Source of the DNA: Ceratodon purpureus
Taxonomy: Eukaryota > Streptophyta > Bryopsida > Pseudoditrichales > Ditrichaceae
Reading direction: 5' to 3'
Assembly: GCA_014871385.1 (NCBI GenBank)
Contig: CM026426.1
Span: 21,566,573-21,630,572 of the forward strand
DNA length: 64,000 bases
Positions 26,801 through 36,539 of this stretch are shown here, in pieces; within the stretch, counting starts at the first letter, position 1, and every line of letters starts with the position of its first letter. Below the pieces are notes generated by a model that did no database searches, was not told the origin of the DNA, and was given only the letters and a program-made list of their open reading frames with translations. Both the position numbers and the translations under genes were made by a program.

Positions 26801-28117
26801 GTAGTGGCCGTGGCTGCTACAAAGAGATGGAACGTCCATCATATGGACGTTCGGACTGCTTTTCTCCATGGCGTCCTAAAGAAGGACTTTTACATGGTTC
26901 AACCTCCTGGATTCAAAATTCCTGGAAAAATGAACAAAGTTTGCAAACTGCTCAAGTCACTCTATGGATTGAAACAATCCCCGATGGCATGGTACGATAA
27001 GATTGACTCAAGCCTTCGCAGTGTAGGACTCAAGCGTAGTTCATTTGACCCTAATCTTTATTACCTTCACAAGGGAAAAGACACCCTGTTAGTACTCCTC
27101 TACGTGGATGACTTCTTTATTACAGGCAGTTGTATAAATCTCATTGGCTGGATAAAAACCTATCTCAGAACAGCTTTCGACATGACAGACCTTGGCACTA
27201 TTAGAAAATACCTAGGGATTACAATTGAATACTTACCCCACGGCATTTTTCTGCATCAAAGGGATTACGCTCTCTCAATCATCCAAGAATTTCTGCCCAC
27301 AGAATTCCATTCTGCTCGCGTCCCTCTTCCCGCAGGTCTCCTTCTTCTCTCCAACACAGGCACTCCTCCTGAAGATAGCACACGGTATTCTATGTTAGTG
27401 GGAAAACTAATTTTCTTGACTATAACTCGACCAAACCTATCCTACGCAGTTAATCGCATAGCATCTCATATGTCTTCTCCGCAGCAAGCTCACTTAGATG
27501 CCGCTCACAACATCCTCAAATATCTCAAACATAGCTATGATTATGGTATCCTATTCCATCACGACGTACCTTTAACCCTCGAAGGATTCACGAACGCAGA
27601 CTGAGGGAGTTGTCCAGAAACGCGCAGGTCAATTGGAGCATACCTCTTCAAAGCTGCTAGCGGACCTATCAGCTGGATGAGCAAACGCCAATTAACCATA
27701 TCCCGTTCTTCTACGGAATCCGAGTATAAAGCCTTATCCGATGGAGTCCAAGAGGCCGTCTGGATCTCCAGACTTCTAGTTGAACTCCAGGTACTCTCTC
27801 CATCACCAACATCGATTCATCCAACCAATTCAGAGATTAGAACCGAGTTAGAACCTAATCTCGTAATTCAATGCGACAACCAGTCTGCAATTAAACTTGC
27901 AAAAAACCCAGTGTTTCACGCTAGAAGCAAGCATATCGAAATTCATCATCACTTTATTCGTGAGAGAATGCTAGAGGGGGAAATTGGGTTACAATTCATC
28001 AGCACGTCTCAGCAGCCTGCTGATATCCTAACAAAGCCATTAGGTCGAATAAAATTCGAACACCACAGGAACGACCTAAACCTCTATAGCCTACAGTTCT
28101 TACAGGGTAGAAATTAG
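23822..28117 (+). pseudogene. copia gag-pol polyprotein, one frame with eight in-frame stops
   Basis: The ATG at 23822 and the TAG at 28115-28117 bound 1,431 codons in one frame with no indel. Order: gag; a zinc knuckle near 24631 whose last Cys is replaced by Tyr (CRLCGCTGHTKGDY); protease WFLDSGASSH (24845); integrase zinc-binding CTSCALEKSH (25376), LVHSDLYGP and YSPQ-stop-NGVVERKN; the copia FLGYDEQSKAY motif (26030); RT with ARLVARGFEQ, HMDVRTAFLHG and YVDDFFITG (27102); RNase H with SSTESEYKAL and ADILTKPL (28020). Stops: TAG 23918, 24299, 24794, 25745, 26597; TAA 25298; TGA 25838 and 27602. Several fall at normally conserved Gln or Trp positions, so each fits a single C-to-T or G-to-A transition. 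The element cannot make a full polyprotein unaided. Confidence -1.
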
Positions 28118-28122
28118 AGAAT

Positions 28123-28320
28123 CTAACCTCCTGCGATGTAGCATAACGCTTCCTCTAAACTTCCAAAGGATTTAAATTCTACTCCCGGGTACCTGTGCAC
28201 TTGCGACTTACAGCTACCCCAATCCCTAAAAATCCCAATACATCTCCCTTTTCTAACCGCATAGAACTTTCCCAAAACCCTTCGCTCGTCAGTATATGTG
28301 CTACGCTTCGGCTCAATCAT
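28123..28320 (-). CDS. Antisense small gene: RNase H1-type hybrid-binding (viroplasmin/Cauli_VI) domain
   Basis: 65 codons from ATG 28320-28318 to TAG 28125-28123. The protein contains FYAVRKGRCIGIFRDW.. CKSQVHRYPGVEFKSF.. EEALCYIAGG. This matches the N-terminal RNA/DNA hybrid-binding domain of eukaryotic RNase H1 (also called the viroplasmin or Cauli_VI domain): FYAVR-GR-G-F-W, C..QV..(Y/F)P, FK-F and EEA spacing. Family knowledge: this domain binds RNA:DNA hybrids or dsRNA. It is complete but unattached to a catalytic RNase H domain. It lies inside the copia element, convergent with pol, and the two stop codons are separated by 5 bp. The open frame extends upstream to 28494 without a better ATG. 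A possible acceptor (TATTCCTGTAG) lies at about 28354, so a spliced 5' exon is possible. Confidence -1.
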   Translation of the reverse strand: MIEPKRSTYTDERRVLGKFYAVRKGRCIGIFRDWGSCKSQVHRYPGVEFKSFGSLEEALCYIAGG

Positions 28321-28886
28321 CCCCAAGATCTCCCCAGCTTCATCAACCTGACTCCAACCTACAGGAATAGAAGACAACGCAAGTTGGAGCATCAGTGGAC
28401 AGGATACAAGAAACAAGCAATGGCCGCGAGACAAGCACAACAGAATACAACCACAAGCAAGGGCCGCGAAGACTGCGACCAAGAACAGAGACAATCACAT
28501 TTCAAAGTGGCCGAACGACTCTTATTAGCGCAGCACAAGCTCTATGACGGACATGGTGCACCCAACAAACGACGCACCAGCAAATGATCACGGGGCATGA
28601 ACACTCACCTACTACCGAGACGCGATGATGCCGAGCCCTCCCAGCAGAAATCTCCAACCCCGAGGGTTCCTCCATTTCAACTATCACCTCCTCGTTCCTC
28701 AATCGCCCGGCAAGTACATAATCTGCCGCCTCGCAGATAGCATTGCAGATACAACAACACAACGCCGCCACCGACCGGATCAGAGAAACAACGTGGTCAA
28801 CCCACGTCGCGCGACATTGATTGCCCCGACCGCGTACCGCCATAGTTAGGTGTAAATACAATCTGCAAAACTGCCGTTTTTGGCTT
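28321..28886. other. Extra copia segment between pol and 3' LTR
   Basis: About 570 bp upstream (antisense) of the hybrid-binding-domain gene. Long frames on both strands (28502-28861 minus, 28195-28587 plus) carry no recognised domain. It could be the promoter or 5' region of the antisense gene, or captured sequence. Confidence -1.
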
Positions 28887-28895
28887 GAAAGGGGG
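28887..28895 (+). promoter_or_regulatory. copia polypurine tract
   Basis: GAAAGGGGG lies three bases before the 3' LTR, the expected plus-strand primer for LTR retrotransposons. Confidence -1.
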
Positions 28896-28898
28896 TAT

Positions 28899-29023
28899 TG
28901 ATACCCGTTACCTAACCCTAATTAGGGTTCTACCGCTAAACCTAGTCGGCTACTCATTTATGTATATATTCTCCTACTCTCGAATACATCGCCCTCTTGA
29001 GCTTCCGCTTATCCAAGTTAACA
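28899..29023 (+). repeat. copia 3' LTR
   Basis: 125 bp matching the 5' LTR with five substitutions counted by eye, three of them T in the 5' copy against C in this copy. The telo-box palindrome is conserved. Confidence -1.
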
Positions 29024-29352
29024 CTGAAGGAACACAACCAGGTTCCAAAGATTTTGATGATGAAGAGAAGCAGAGAGAGTATGAGGACCACCTTAGGACT
29101 CTAATAGAATCTAGGGAAATTCTATACTCCAAACTGTCTTTTGAAGAGTTTTTGTGCCAGGTACCAACTGAAGATACCGAGTTTGGACCCGAAGATGATC
29201 TGGACAGCATATACGCTAAATGCATGAATCTCCCATATAATTGGAAGACGTGTATGCAAGAGTATCGATTGAAGTCAAATCGGTATTTGGAGGTGAAGGC
29301 TAGGAAGAAAATCAAATTTCCAGATCTTATTCCTCATAGTAGAAAGAAATGA

Positions 29353-31507
29353 TCAGATGTAGTTTTTGTCTTATTAAATATTTGTTATTTGCATTTGAAT
29401 GAATGTTCGTTTATTCCAGAGGTACCAGGAGTAGTGAATGAATGTAACAATGTGTTTGTTGAGAGTGTCATATTTACCTCAAGAATTCCGTTTCCAAACT
29501 GGGATGTAAAAGTATCTTTCTATTATGAATAAAGTATTACTTAATAATAATCAATTTCACATTTCAATGCATAATATAATTAACTGGACAATTTCAATGC
29601 AATCTAGTTGAATCGATTACATATAGACATTTATGTATATGCAAGTATATATCTATATTCATATACATATATCTATATGTTTGTATGTATATGAATAAGA
29701 GTATATGTATATACAAACCTATGCATTTGTTTTGTTTTTAATGTTACAACACATTAAGAGTATTATTATTTTCGTTTTTCTAATTGATCGTAAAATAATT
29801 TAGATGCACTCTATATTATCATGAAAAGAAATAAACGCAACCCACTAAGAATGATCATCCCTTTCTTTTGTTCTGTTTTGTTTCTTTTTTCTTTTTTTTT
29901 TCTTTTTTTTTTTTTTTCTTCTTTTTTTTTTCTCTTTTTTCGAATTCTCAAGAGCTGAATAATCCTTTTCTTTAGGAACGGATAGAAAAAATAAAAAAAT
30001 AAAAAGTTAATCCTGAGTGAGAAATTCACGTCCAAAATTAATTCGGGTTGTATTCAATAAGACTCTAAATGGAAGTGCATTAAAAGAATTAAAATATATT
30101 AAAATATACATTAAACTTAGGTTAATGGGTTTCTTTTTTTTTAAATTAGTCTAGTGTATGCACATAAGTCGTGTTTTGGTTCAGCTCACTTTCTCACTTC
30201 ATGTACAGTGAATACGGTAATTGTCAATATTTTTTTACATTTTTTTTAATTTATTGATGTTTTTTTTTTTTTTTTTTTTTTTTTTATTAAATAAAAAATT
30301 CAGTATTAAAGGTAGTTCATAGTACGAAACTTCAAAGTCTTATACAGAGTCATGCAATCCGGAGGTAGTTCAGACGTATTACAACTCTCCTTTTACCAAT
30401 TCATCGAGTATTCAAACGAATCATAGTTATGGAAATTGTCGAAAGTTTTTAATTTTCATTAAAGGAGAAGAGTATCCAAAGTATGGTAGTCCTCATTTAT
30501 AATCTTGTAATGAATATGAAAACATCACAGTTAAGGTACCAAACATACTGTTGAATTAATAAACATAAAACAAAAACTATGCCAGTTTATTAACGACAAC
30601 AGTGGTTCATTATGTTGCCTACGCTATTGTAACTTAAAATGGAAATCACTAAGCAAAATACAATTCTAACTTGCAAAAAATGTTCTTGTACTATACATAG
30701 ACGATATAAGTACTATAAATAGTAATACTTTTCTTTGTCGGAAATAATCTTTAAAGTATTGAACATCCATATGGTAGACATGATCCTCCATATGGTTGCA
30801 ACCTGAACAAGTCTAATTATCTTTAAGTAGTTGCTATCATTTAGGAGAATCATAGAGTATTAGAGATCCAAATTGATAGTAAGCTGAACATTGATTTTCC
30901 TTGTACCATAAAGACCCTATTAACCAGTAGACAATTAGAGTCATTCCTATACATCTATGCTATAAATAACATAGTTGATGTGCCGATTTAATAAAGCATC
31001 TATAAGAAAAAATATAACTTTTTTGACTAATCTTGTGAATTTTGATTTCCGTAGATATACTAAATATTATTTGAAGTATACTTATACGATTTGTTATTAT
31101 TTAGAATTTCTTGTATAGAATTGTTTAACTGTCTAAAAATGGTACACAAATTTCTTTACTACATACCAGTATTGTATGCCGATATGAATTTATTGCATGA
31201 AAATATAGTTATTCAGGTATGACGTCCAAATGTTTTAGATACTTGTTCATTACATTGAGAATCTGTGAATTGGTCAATAAATACAACTAAGGTCCACCAT
31301 TGTTCTATCTGCATCATCTATTTTTAGAATAAAAGTTTTAGTGGAATCTCCTTTAACTTTATGTTCTTACTTGAAATGCAAACCATTTTTCTACATATAA
31401 TTTATGTATATAGTTATTGTCCTTCTCAATGATCTAGCTGAAAATAATGTTTTTTTTTTTTTTTTTTAAATTTTTTCCTTGAAATTCATTGTACTCTTTT
31501 ACGAATT

Positions 31508-31575
<68 letters not shown>

Positions 31576-32089
31576 CATCAATAAATGTTTTTTAGGTTAT
31601 CCTATTCAATATGTTTTTCAATGACTTTATCATAAACCAAGTCATATGTTTATTAACACAAACAGTTTCTATCATTTTCGCCAACATCTTCTTCAACTTC
31701 ATTCTAAATTACCATTGATATCACTTTCTCCATTATCTGTCCTCGCCCGGGTTCGTGAAACAAGTCCTTCTGACACAACATTGCATTTTCGAAAAAAATA
31801 TTTAAAAAAATAAGAAATTATTTGAGAAAATAATTGTTAGTGCAAGTCACACAACACAGACTTGGTAGAATCATGATTATGATAAAACAGTACACATTTT
31901 CTAAACATCATCAGTCTCACTCCCAATAATAATGGTTCTCCACCAAGCTGTCGTAGTCGTCATAACGGAGAGTTAATAATGTATCATCTGTAATTAATTT
32001 CACTAGTAGTGAGTTACGAATTCTGTGAGTCTCACTAAACTTGGGATGTCTTTTGGGTCATTCCGAAACCTCTCTCTCTCACTTTTCCT
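29353..32089. other. AT-rich spacer inside CACTA-A
   Basis: Poly-T tracts, TATA-rich simple sequence and a (AT)31 microsatellite. No coding region is seen. The Lys-rich frame at about 29811-30035 (minus) is a product of a T/C-rich tract. Confidence -1.
31511..31572. repeat. (AT)n microsatellite
   Basis: 62 bp of uninterrupted AT dinucleotide, about 31 units. Confidence -1.
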
Positions 32090-32149
32090 TTGCACATTTT
32101 TCCTCGATTACCTCACTTTAATCAGTCTGAGGATCAGTTGCCGCATAGA

Positions 32150-34459
32150 ATGAGTTCCACCATGCTTCCTGCCGATACTGACAAGGATGATAAGATAAAG
32201 GTAGAGCCAAATGAGGCGCTCTCTCCTGTTCTTTTTTGTGTCCCACACGATGATTATGAACAGAGCCATCTCCCGATCTGGAAGGACGCTGCTGCTAGAA
32301 GGGGAGGACGGTATCAGCACATCAAAGACGCACCTAAACTCCTCTGCTGCTTAGAGAAATGGATTTCGAGGGCTCGTGAGTTTCAGAGAGTTTCAGGCCT
32401 ACAGTGTCCAGACTTCATTTCTGTGACCAAGTTGGTGAACCCGAGCTGGGAGGGAAAATGGACAGCGCATGCAATTCTCTCGTTTCAAGCTGCTGCCAAC
32501 GCCAGCGCAATATCACCCACCTCAAGCTCTAGCAGAAGATCCTCCTAGAGCGACTGCTGTTAACACTCCTCCGCCCCCTCCCGCATTTGCCTCAGATGTC
32601 ATTGTTGGTGAAACCCTCGCAGATGATCCTCCTCGAGCTACAACAGATGGCGGCTCTGCACCTCCGGCATTGGTACCCGTAGAACCTGAGAGTATGGCTC
32701 CCCACTCTGGACGTGAAGATGCTTCTCCGACACCTGTTCCTTGTCGCTATAAATGTCCCCGTGAATGTGCACAATCTCCCCTCCCTCAAGATGAGAACCC
32801 TCCCAATCGTCGAGTGCGCACAAACTTACCACCACCTCCGATCGGAGAGCGCAACTCTCCTCACACTCTTTGCACGGGAGCACCAACCTCACCGCAGGTA
32901 GAGCCTACTGCAACTGATTCTGTACGCGATGTTCTTCCTGTCGCCGGAGCATCCGCCAATGACCTTCTATTAGCTGAGCATCTCGAGGTGCCCCTTGCGG
33001 CTTTGAGGACCGTTGTGCCTCGCAAGTACGCTCCTCCACCAATCCCAGTAGTGCCCACGGTTTCCGTCGCTGAGAGATCCCCAGTGCCTCGCAAGTGTCT
33101 CAATCCTCAGACCCCAGTAGTAGCACATGTTACTGTTGCGGAGAGGTCATCTGTCCCTCACAAGAGTGTCAATCCTCCGACCCCAACAATGCCCGTCGTT
33201 GAAGTTGCGGAAGCTCGTTCGTCACGCCCACGCAAGTAAGTATAACAAAAACTCTTCTGTATTCATTTGATGTGTTTTTATGTCCAGTGTTTTCGAGTTC
33301 ATTTATGCTTTTAAAGAAGTTATTTGTTCTGTGGAGTTTTAATGTGAATTCACCAAACTGAATTTGATTTTTTTTAAATCAGTTTCCATATTGAAAATAA
33401 AATGTATTCGGACATATGTACTTGCATGCTTTCCATATCATGTAGGCAGAGTTTGGATGCGGGTCTCAAAGAGTAAAGAATTTTGCAGAAAATATTTAGA
33501 GTGTGCATCATGTTTAAGGAACTTATTTTTTTATATTACAATCTTGCGGATTTCTAGTCTGCTTGCAGTATTGTGTTTAGGTATTTAATTACCCTGTGAG
33601 TGTTATTACCCTCAATGTACTTGTGGTGATGTAGTCCGTGCCTTGAAATATGAAAAGGAATCATGTTTTCCAACAGGTCTTTTGGAGAATGGAAAGTCTT
33701 TAGAAGAGCTTGTTACTCCATTTAAAATTTATACATTAACTTTTCCTCTTGATTCCAGTTTAATGATAGAGTCTGTACCGTAATGTTTCAGCTGTGGGGT
33801 TTGATTTTGGACGTGGATCAACGCATTTGTTTTAGTGGTAGAGTTTTAAAATTCAGTCTTAGGCTACCATATTTGTTTGTTTTTTTTAGTTGTGGTTGGA
33901 ATTTATTTTCTCAGAGACATAGTTTTTTTATTTCTATATGCTATCAGTTGTTATGAGATAAGTGACATCTGGATTGTTGTTATACACAATATCTCACAAG
34001 CAGCGGATCCCTCCAAGGGTGCGAGCGGTGTTGGAAACCTTAAGAGCGAATGCGAATCAGACAACAACAAAAAACACTACTTCGGTAATGATGACGGTTT
34101 CTCGTAACCAACCTGCACCTCAACGACGTCAACGACAGATGCAGGTGTCGCGAGTTCGCAAGCTCACGAAGGCAAGTGCAATCCCAGGATGTGACATCTC
34201 TACATCTCGTCAAAAAGCAACAAGAAATGAACGCGGAGTCTTTCATACAGCACCGACCGTTCGTGTTCAGTACAACGATTTCATTGACGATGACTACAAC
34301 AAGCAATTTGATCACATCGTACTATCGTCCGGAACTGAAGTCACAGAGTACGATGATCCGGAGATTACGTCTACTAATCTACGTCTGCCGAAGCTTACAT
34401 CCGATCCGTCAACCACAGATAAAGCAAACAGGAAGGCAAAGAAGCTGGACAAAGCTTGA
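32150..34459 (+). pseudogene. Gene Y of CACTA-A, unknown Pro-rich protein with tandem repeats
   Basis: The probable start is the ATG at about 32150. An N-terminal segment (..DDYEQSHLPIWKDAAARRG.. LEKWISRAREFQ..) reads to about 32500, then the frame changes to a Pro/Ala-rich segment ending ..SSRPRK at 33233, where CGCAA|GTAAGT looks like a donor. A Gln/Arg-rich C-terminal exon follows from about 34000 (after CTCACAAGCAG) to TGA 34459 (..RRQRQMQVSRVRKLTK.. YDDPEITSTNLRLPKL..). The frame change at 32469-32548 is either a frameshift or a missed intron. My reading of the 33234-34000 junction does not keep phase cleanly. No domain is recognised. Two LA(E/D)DPPRAT words show that the second frame is the genuine one after 32500. 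Confidence -1.
33015..33221 (+). repeat. Three 69-bp in-frame tandem repeats in gene Y
   Basis: Units start at 33015, 33084 and 33153 (GTGCCTCGCAAG, GTGCCTCGCAAG, GTCCCTCACAAG). They encode VP(R/H)K..NPxTPVV..V.VAERS, 23 residues each, and the unit length of 3 x 23 keeps the frame. Confidence -1.
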
Positions 34460-36065
34460 AGCTAGACCCGCGTAAGAAATTCATGCGATTAACGTAGGCT
34501 GTGTTGGAATTTTGGATTCTTATGTCAACACTTGTCTGTCTGTTCTATTTGCTCGGGTTCTCTATGTCGTCATCTTTTCAGACATTACGCAGTTTTTGTT
34601 TTCACGGAAGCAAACTTAGGCTTTGTCGTTTTTTTATAATACTAATCCAAACTTTAAGACAATATGATTAGTAACTACGCTGAGTATCAGCACTTGAATA
34701 TTGTCTGTTGGAAACTATGGAGGATAAAAAATAGTGATACTAAACCAACTAACACTTTTAATACGTATTTCTTGTGTGGTTTTATAATCAAAACCTCGAC
34801 AAGAAGTTTTTACCTCCCATTGTTGTGTAACTTGCATTGCAATTGAAGTCAGAGTAGACATTGCATAGTAGTTCAAACAATGACTACAAATATTAGTACT
34901 GCAATGTCTATCAGTATGCAAACAGACAATTTATGAACTCTGCACTTGGTAATGGTCAGGGACGGACAAATGATCCTTCGAATCAATTGCCTATAAAAAG
35001 AGCAGTAATAATTGAACCGTTTTTATATTCACTGATGCTCACAGTAGTGTCTGACTGCATGGAAACAGTTATCTGCAATGACGGTGGATAAGAATACAAA
35101 GTTTTTTCCACGGATGCAGGTAAGTTCTTTCTCATACTCCTGGACTGATTGAATGAAACTTCTGTACAGAGTAAGGCAGACATAACATATCCATTATTTC
35201 GATTATGATCACTACTAGAGATGTAAGAAAAATGTGGCTACAATGAATGAAAGAAGATTCTGTGTTACAGAAAGACCAGTAGCAATTAACACTGAAATGC
35301 AATACTCACACGGTAGGTAAAATTAAGGTATTCATCTAGGCTCAATTAGAATACTTCAGTTCAATAGGTTCTATGCACACCGAAAAAACGTAGCCATATG
35401 TTTACAATTCAAAACCAGTCTTGAGTTAAAAAAATATATCAGTAGAAAGAAGGTGGTACTAACTGTTTCTCGAGGTGAATAGTAACACATTGAAACAAAA
35501 TTGGAAAAAATGCCATCATTGTGTATTCAAAATTATTCAGGACGTCTATAAACGTGAGTATTATAATGGAGATAAACATTTCACTAATGGGGATAAGCAT
35601 TTTACCATAGTTCCATGTACGGATGCCTAAAAATGAAGCTCTCCCTTGTAGGTGCTTCGGACTACTATTCAAAAACAATCGAAGCTTATATTCTCACTAC
35701 CAGAAGAGTCTCATGTTGAGTAAACCTAGGAGAAACTTGTAGCAGACATCGATGTTAAAACGGTGAGAAAGGTAGAATCGTAAGCTCAGAGTACTTTGTG
35801 CTTGAAGTCAAACTATATGTACACAGGGAACATACGAAGGAATACCTGAACATCGATTTAGGTTCTGTTTACTCGTAAGGCAGTGCGCACTCGTCCACCA
35901 AGCCGGTGTGTTTTATCTGAATATTGAGACCTATGTTTAGTACGCCACATTGCATGAAACTCCTCCGTTCTTTTTACTTTTCGAGAGATGAAGTGAAAAC
36001 GTAGTCGAAAGTAAAGTAATGGACAAAATAGATTACTGTTGCATAATCAGGTTCTCATAATGTCG
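34460..36065. other. Spacer between genes Y and Z
   Basis: AT-rich, and no supported coding exon. It may contain the 3' UTR of gene Y and later exons of gene Z (which reads leftwards). Confidence -1.
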
Positions 36066-36069
36066 TTAC

Positions 36070-36539
36070 CTCCTAGACGAGTAGTTCTTCATATTCCGCC
36101 GTGTCTCTCGCTCTGCTTGTCGCAGACCAATCAAGTAGATTTTATTCCAGAACCCTAGATCTCCTGAGCATTCAGTTCCACGTGTTGAATCGTGGCTGCT
36201 ACAGATGTCTTCAGAGAAGGAATTGCGGTCGGTGGACTGCAATTTGCTGAGGTCGGTGGCTCCCTTCTCTTCCGAGTAATCGTCTAGAACGATTGGATTT
36301 TCGGCTGCTGAACCTAGAATGGAAGTGTGAAGTCTCTGCTGACGAAGGTACTCAGAGCCGTGCAACCCGGAAGCGTCCCCAAGACTAAGAATCTCCCGCT
36401 GACAAAAGGAACTCCAGCGGAACTCGTTTGAGAATTCAATTAGACTTGCAAGATTTGGAACATCTGGGAGAACCAGATCGTGTTCTTCTTTGCGCAAATG
36501 GACTGCAGATAGCCATCTGAGGAAATCAGATTTCTCCAT
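36070..36539 (-). CDS. Gene Z of CACTA-A, first exon of an unknown protein
   Basis: The ATG at 36539-36537 opens about 156 codons. The exon probably ends at 36070 with GAG|GTAACG. The protein is mixed and acidic with conserved-looking Trp residues (SDFLRWLSAVHLRKEEHD.. FRWSSFCQREI.. DLGFWNKIYLIGLRQAERETRR). No family is recognised. Later exons to the left were not identified. It sits within the CACTA-A limits, antisense to gene Y, so it is either accessory cargo or part of a nested element. Confidence -1.

Larger units (their letters stand above)
23624..29023 (+). mobile_element. Ty1/copia LTR retrotransposon, 5.4 kb, short LTRs
   Basis: Two 125-bp LTRs (TG..CA) flank a single gag-pol frame in copia order (gag, protease, integrase, RT, RNase H). 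The tRNA-Met type primer site and a polypurine tract abut the LTRs. By eye the LTRs differ at 5 of 125 positions. The element sits inside gene X of CACTA-A. The flanking pentamers (AGTAT and CTGAA) do not match, so no target duplication survives. Between pol and the 3' LTR lies an extra segment of about 780 bp with an antisense gene. Confidence -1.
23246..29352 (+). pseudogene. Gene X of CACTA-A, unknown protein, split by copia insertion
   Basis: The 5' part (ATG at 23246, 125 codons to 23620, Ser/Glu-rich, with basic KKRKREGPKFEYSEG) and the 3' part (29023-29352, acidic then basic: DFDDEEKQREYEDHL.. FEEFLCQVP.. KARKKIKFPDLIPHSRKK) lie on either side of the copia element. Removing the element plus one presumed 5-bp target duplication would put the two parts in the same frame, which supports a single original reading frame of about 235 residues. 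No domain is recognised. The position downstream of TNP2 on the same strand suggests a CACTA accessory gene or captured cargo, but its role is unknown. Confidence -1.

Noticed and set aside
29811-30035. Lys-rich minus-strand ORF
   Set aside because: It is a translation of a T/C low-complexity tract.
31511-31572. CRISPR-like or satellite array
   Set aside because: It is a plain AT dinucleotide repeat with no spacer structure. No CRISPR array was seen anywhere in the window.
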